This document shows, in pieces, positions 61,621 through 64,000 of a stretch of 64,000 nt of DNA. The notes under the pieces were generated by a model. It saw only the letters and a program-made list of their open reading frames with translations, was not told where the DNA came from and ran no database searches. The DNA is from Pohlia nutans (Eukaryota; Streptophyta; Bryopsida; Bryales; Mniaceae), in NCBI GenBank assembly GCA_022496805.1, contig CM040103.1:7520001-7584000 (forward strand). Reading direction: 5' to 3'. The position numbers were made by a program, and so were the translations under genes. Every line of letters starts with the position of its first letter. Within the stretch, counting starts at the first letter, position 1.

Positions 61621-63440
61621 TCATCAAAAATAGCCGTTCCATGCCAGTACTATATATGTTGGCCTTTTGACTTCAGTTGATTTCGAGCACAATCATTGAA
61701 GAGAATTGATTTCAAGATTTGACTTTAGTTTTATTGTTTTTGGTATTTGTGACTGCGTGACTATTTTGAACATGTAGCTCCATATCTTCCGCGGTTGTAG
61801 ACATTTTGCAGGAATTATGGACGCTAGCTTGAAGAAGCATGCGTGCGTTAACTTTTGGAGTGCATGTCATTGAGGAAGCTTCACTGTACGTAGAGAGCAT
61901 TATTCCACCGGTTGAAGAGTCTATTTCCCTATAGCTCACAGTGGATCCCAAATGTGATGTCCGATTGCTTGTCCCTTGATGTCACTAGATTGCTAAGGAT
62001 TTCATTTCAGTTTGATAATTATGGTACATGCTCTTTTGTGAATGTTGGGTGGTTGTGAGCGGTTGTTAGAGGGTCCGAGGAATTTTGGTTCAAATTGTTA
62101 GAGTTGGTTTCGGTCTTTCACTCCTATGTGCAACTACTTAGATGTGTGTGTTTGTCTTGTACTTGCCGAAGAAGGTCGACGAGAAGATCAAGTTTTGTCA
62201 AGAAGCTTTCGAGGCAGATCGATGTTAGCTTGAGTTCTTGGACAAATGTTCGTTTCTTTAAGAACGTTTCCTCTCTTGAAGATTGAAGCACTGGATTGAA
62301 GCACGACCTGCTAGACGACGTTAAGATTGTTTGCCTTTTCAGTAAACTTCATTTGAACGTCTCACCTTGCTGTGCTTAGTTTCCATGGTGGAGAGTTGTA
62401 AGCAATTTTAGGACCCTCATAGTGTCTTTACCTGATAGCGTGTTGTTCTTGTTTGCTGCTCAAGGTAGAACGAGTCATTCGAGAGCCTTGTCAAAACTCA
62501 GAGACTGTGACCACGGGAGAGTCTCGTTTGAGCTTTTAGACAGATCTATTTGTCCGCATGGACGAAGGAAGGCATTAATTGCGGTTGTTGTTGTAGAGTT
62601 CTACTTGAATGAGGAAAATAAAGTCACAGTCTTAGTAAGTGACAACAAGAGGAAGAGCCTCGATGAAATACAATACACATAACCACAGTGAGAGTACAAT
62701 CCTGTGACTGTATGCAAACTTGAGGGCAATAAAAAAAATGTAGCTTACATGCGATATTTAACTAAATATGGACTTTGGCGTCAATTCTGGACTGCACATG
62801 GTGCAAGGGATCGGGGGATCTCCCGATTTCCTACAAAAAATAGGACTAATCACATAATAATACTCGAGATCAAACTGAAAAAACAGTGTATAGGAAGAAA
62901 TACTGTAACAAATTGACTATGTAATGGCTCTTTCCAGAATACGGGGATCCCCCGATGTCCTCTTAGCAATATTTGGACGATTCATAATATAACATGGAGC
63001 AATGGTAATTGAAGGACATGAGGGAAACGTGTGTTCGAATTGAAGAAGTACATGCTTTAAAGATAAGGAACTCTGAAATTATTCTACATAGAATTATTAT
63101 ACTCTAAAGTGAATTGAAACAATTTGCTAAATAAAAGTGACAAGTACCATTGCATTCTAACTAAAGGAGTTAGGAAAGCAAATTATAAACCTCACTCAGT
63201 AATAGTATTCAATTAGAAGGTTTTAAACTAAGAATTTCAATTGAAAATATGACAACATCCCCGCTTGGAATTAAGGGGCAATAAATTGTACAAATTTTGA
63301 ATGGTCGACATCTCCATCCATGCCATCAACGAACTATCGGGGGATCCCCCGAGAAAGCCGTCAAAAGCTATGTAGTCATTGTAATGACTGCCATGAGCGT
63401 CGATTCTATCTATACATATAGACTACAAGTGCGGCCTAGC
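61621..63440. other. Intergenic, three GGGGATC-type palindromes
   Basis: The palindromic motif ATCGGGGGATCYCCCGA or part of it appears at 62810-62827, 62942-62956 and 63336-63352. Otherwise nothing is recognised. Confidence 0.5.
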
Positions 63441-64000
63441 CTAGCGCAAGAGTCGGCAACGGAATTTCCCATCCATCTCAGATTTCAAGAGGAATTGACT
63501 AACACTTTGATAGGAAAAAAGAGGCATAATAAAGGGCAGCAACGCTGTAGAGATATTTGGAATGACGTTCCGAGAATTTGGAAACTCCAGCTCCCCTTTC
63601 CAGGACCTCGGAAAATAGCAGCAGAGGTTACCATTCCGCCTATTCCTCCATTGGCAGTCATCCACCATCAATATACGATCCGGACGACAAATTTCCCGAG
63701 TCCTGCAATCTTTCGTCAAGCGCTGAATCCGCTTCTCGCAGTAAGGGTACCAGTTTGGGTTATGGCACTTATTTCGTCCATATACAAATAATAGTTGTGA
63801 GGTAATGTCATGTGGCAGCAAGAATTGAATAACATGCTGGAGTCGTCCAGCACGCATCGAAGACCAGATGCCGATATGAAAGTAGTTCAGGAGGTTCCGG
63901 AAAAAACCATGGAGTCCGGGACGTCGACGGATTCTCTTAACGTCAAACACAGCAGGGTTGATGCCTTCGTAATCCTCGAAGCAAAGTACACCGTTGACCG
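63441..64000 (-). CDS. FCP1/NIF-domain (HAD) phosphatase-like protein, 3' part
   Basis: The frame enters from beyond the window and reads VNGVLCFEDYEG, the tail of the DxNG catalytic motif, then RRRPGLHGFFRNLLNYFHIG followed by IWSSM, LLFVYGRNKC, RLTKDCRTREICRPDRILMV followed by DDCQW, and ends at a stop at 63441. These are successive motifs of the plant FCP1/NLI-interacting-factor HAD family. The VDD motif is present; the first aspartate lies outside the window. No stop or frameshift is visible in the 186 codons seen. It is related to the shorter, mutated domain at 18739-19077. Substrate unknown. Confidence 0.75.
   Translation of the reverse strand, partial: VNGVLCFEDYEGINPAVFDVKRIRRRPGLHGFFRNLLNYFHIGIWSSMRAGRLQHVIQFLLPHDITSQLLFVYGRNKCHNPNWYPYCEKRIQRLTKDCRTREICRPDRILMVDDCQWRNRRNGNLCCYFPRSWKGELEFPNSRNVIPNISTALLPFIMPLFSYQSVSQFLLKSEMDGKFRCRLLR

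Overview
The window reads as nuclear DNA of a moss or close bryophyte relative. It is AT-rich, has very few genes, contains plant-type interstitial telomere-like TTTAGGG tracts and many small DNA transposons. Its best gene is a PLS-class PPR-DYW protein whose phrasing resembles the moss (Physcomitrium-type) organellar RNA-editing factors. Species identity is inferred; no ribosomal or organellar marker is present.

Layout. 0-8.3 kb: repeat-derived sequence with a TTAA-flanked element (3.04-3.60 kb), one GC-rich open frame on the minus strand (3.83-4.38 kb), a U2 snRNA-derived fragment (5.79-5.84 kb) and a 224-bp tandem duplication (6.2-6.6 kb). 8.36-11.92 kb: an apparently intact two-exon gene coding for an OSB-type PDF motif, a long PPR array with five exact 303-bp repeats, E motifs and a DYW deaminase domain. 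13.6-20.67 kb: decayed transposon territory. It holds a broken multi-exon reading frame that runs from an En/Spm-type plant transposase-like part through basic low-complexity exons to an FCP1/NIF-like phosphatase fold, followed by a CACTATAAG-started repetitive block that abuts a second copy of the 3' end of the PPR gene (20.67-20.94 kb). 21.9-24.3 kb (minus): a small multi-exon gene with an STI1-like C-terminus. 26.46-30.76 kb (minus): an 11-exon RING E3 ligase of the APD type (452 residues in my model), preceded by three 279-bp tandem repeats. 33.1-34.0 kb: a TTA-flanked Harbinger-like element next to a tRNA-like fragment.

36.65-41.44 kb: three consecutive TA-flanked foldback elements; the first carries a broken Tc1-type (DD34E) transposase. 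42-49.3 kb: further TTAA-flanked elements and a 674-bp foldback. 51.85-53.16 kb: a 1.3-kb foldback with nested palindromes and a 70-nt T run. 55.8-57.65 kb (minus): LINE-type reverse transcriptase remnants. 58.37-58.88 kb: a minisatellite of about 61 bp. 60.38-61.62 kb: an F-box/kelch-like pseudogene. 63.44-64.0 kb (minus): the 3' part of a second FCP1/NIF-domain gene that runs off the window.

The genes do not form a pathway. The PPR-DYW protein would act in organelle RNA editing, and the APD protein in ubiquitination at endomembranes. Most of the rest is mobile DNA. The most unusual points are the near-identical PPR repeats that differ at base-specifying residues, the PDF-PPR-DYW architecture, the chain of foldback Tc1 elements, and TTAA-flanked CCC...GGG elements that resemble piggyBac ends.
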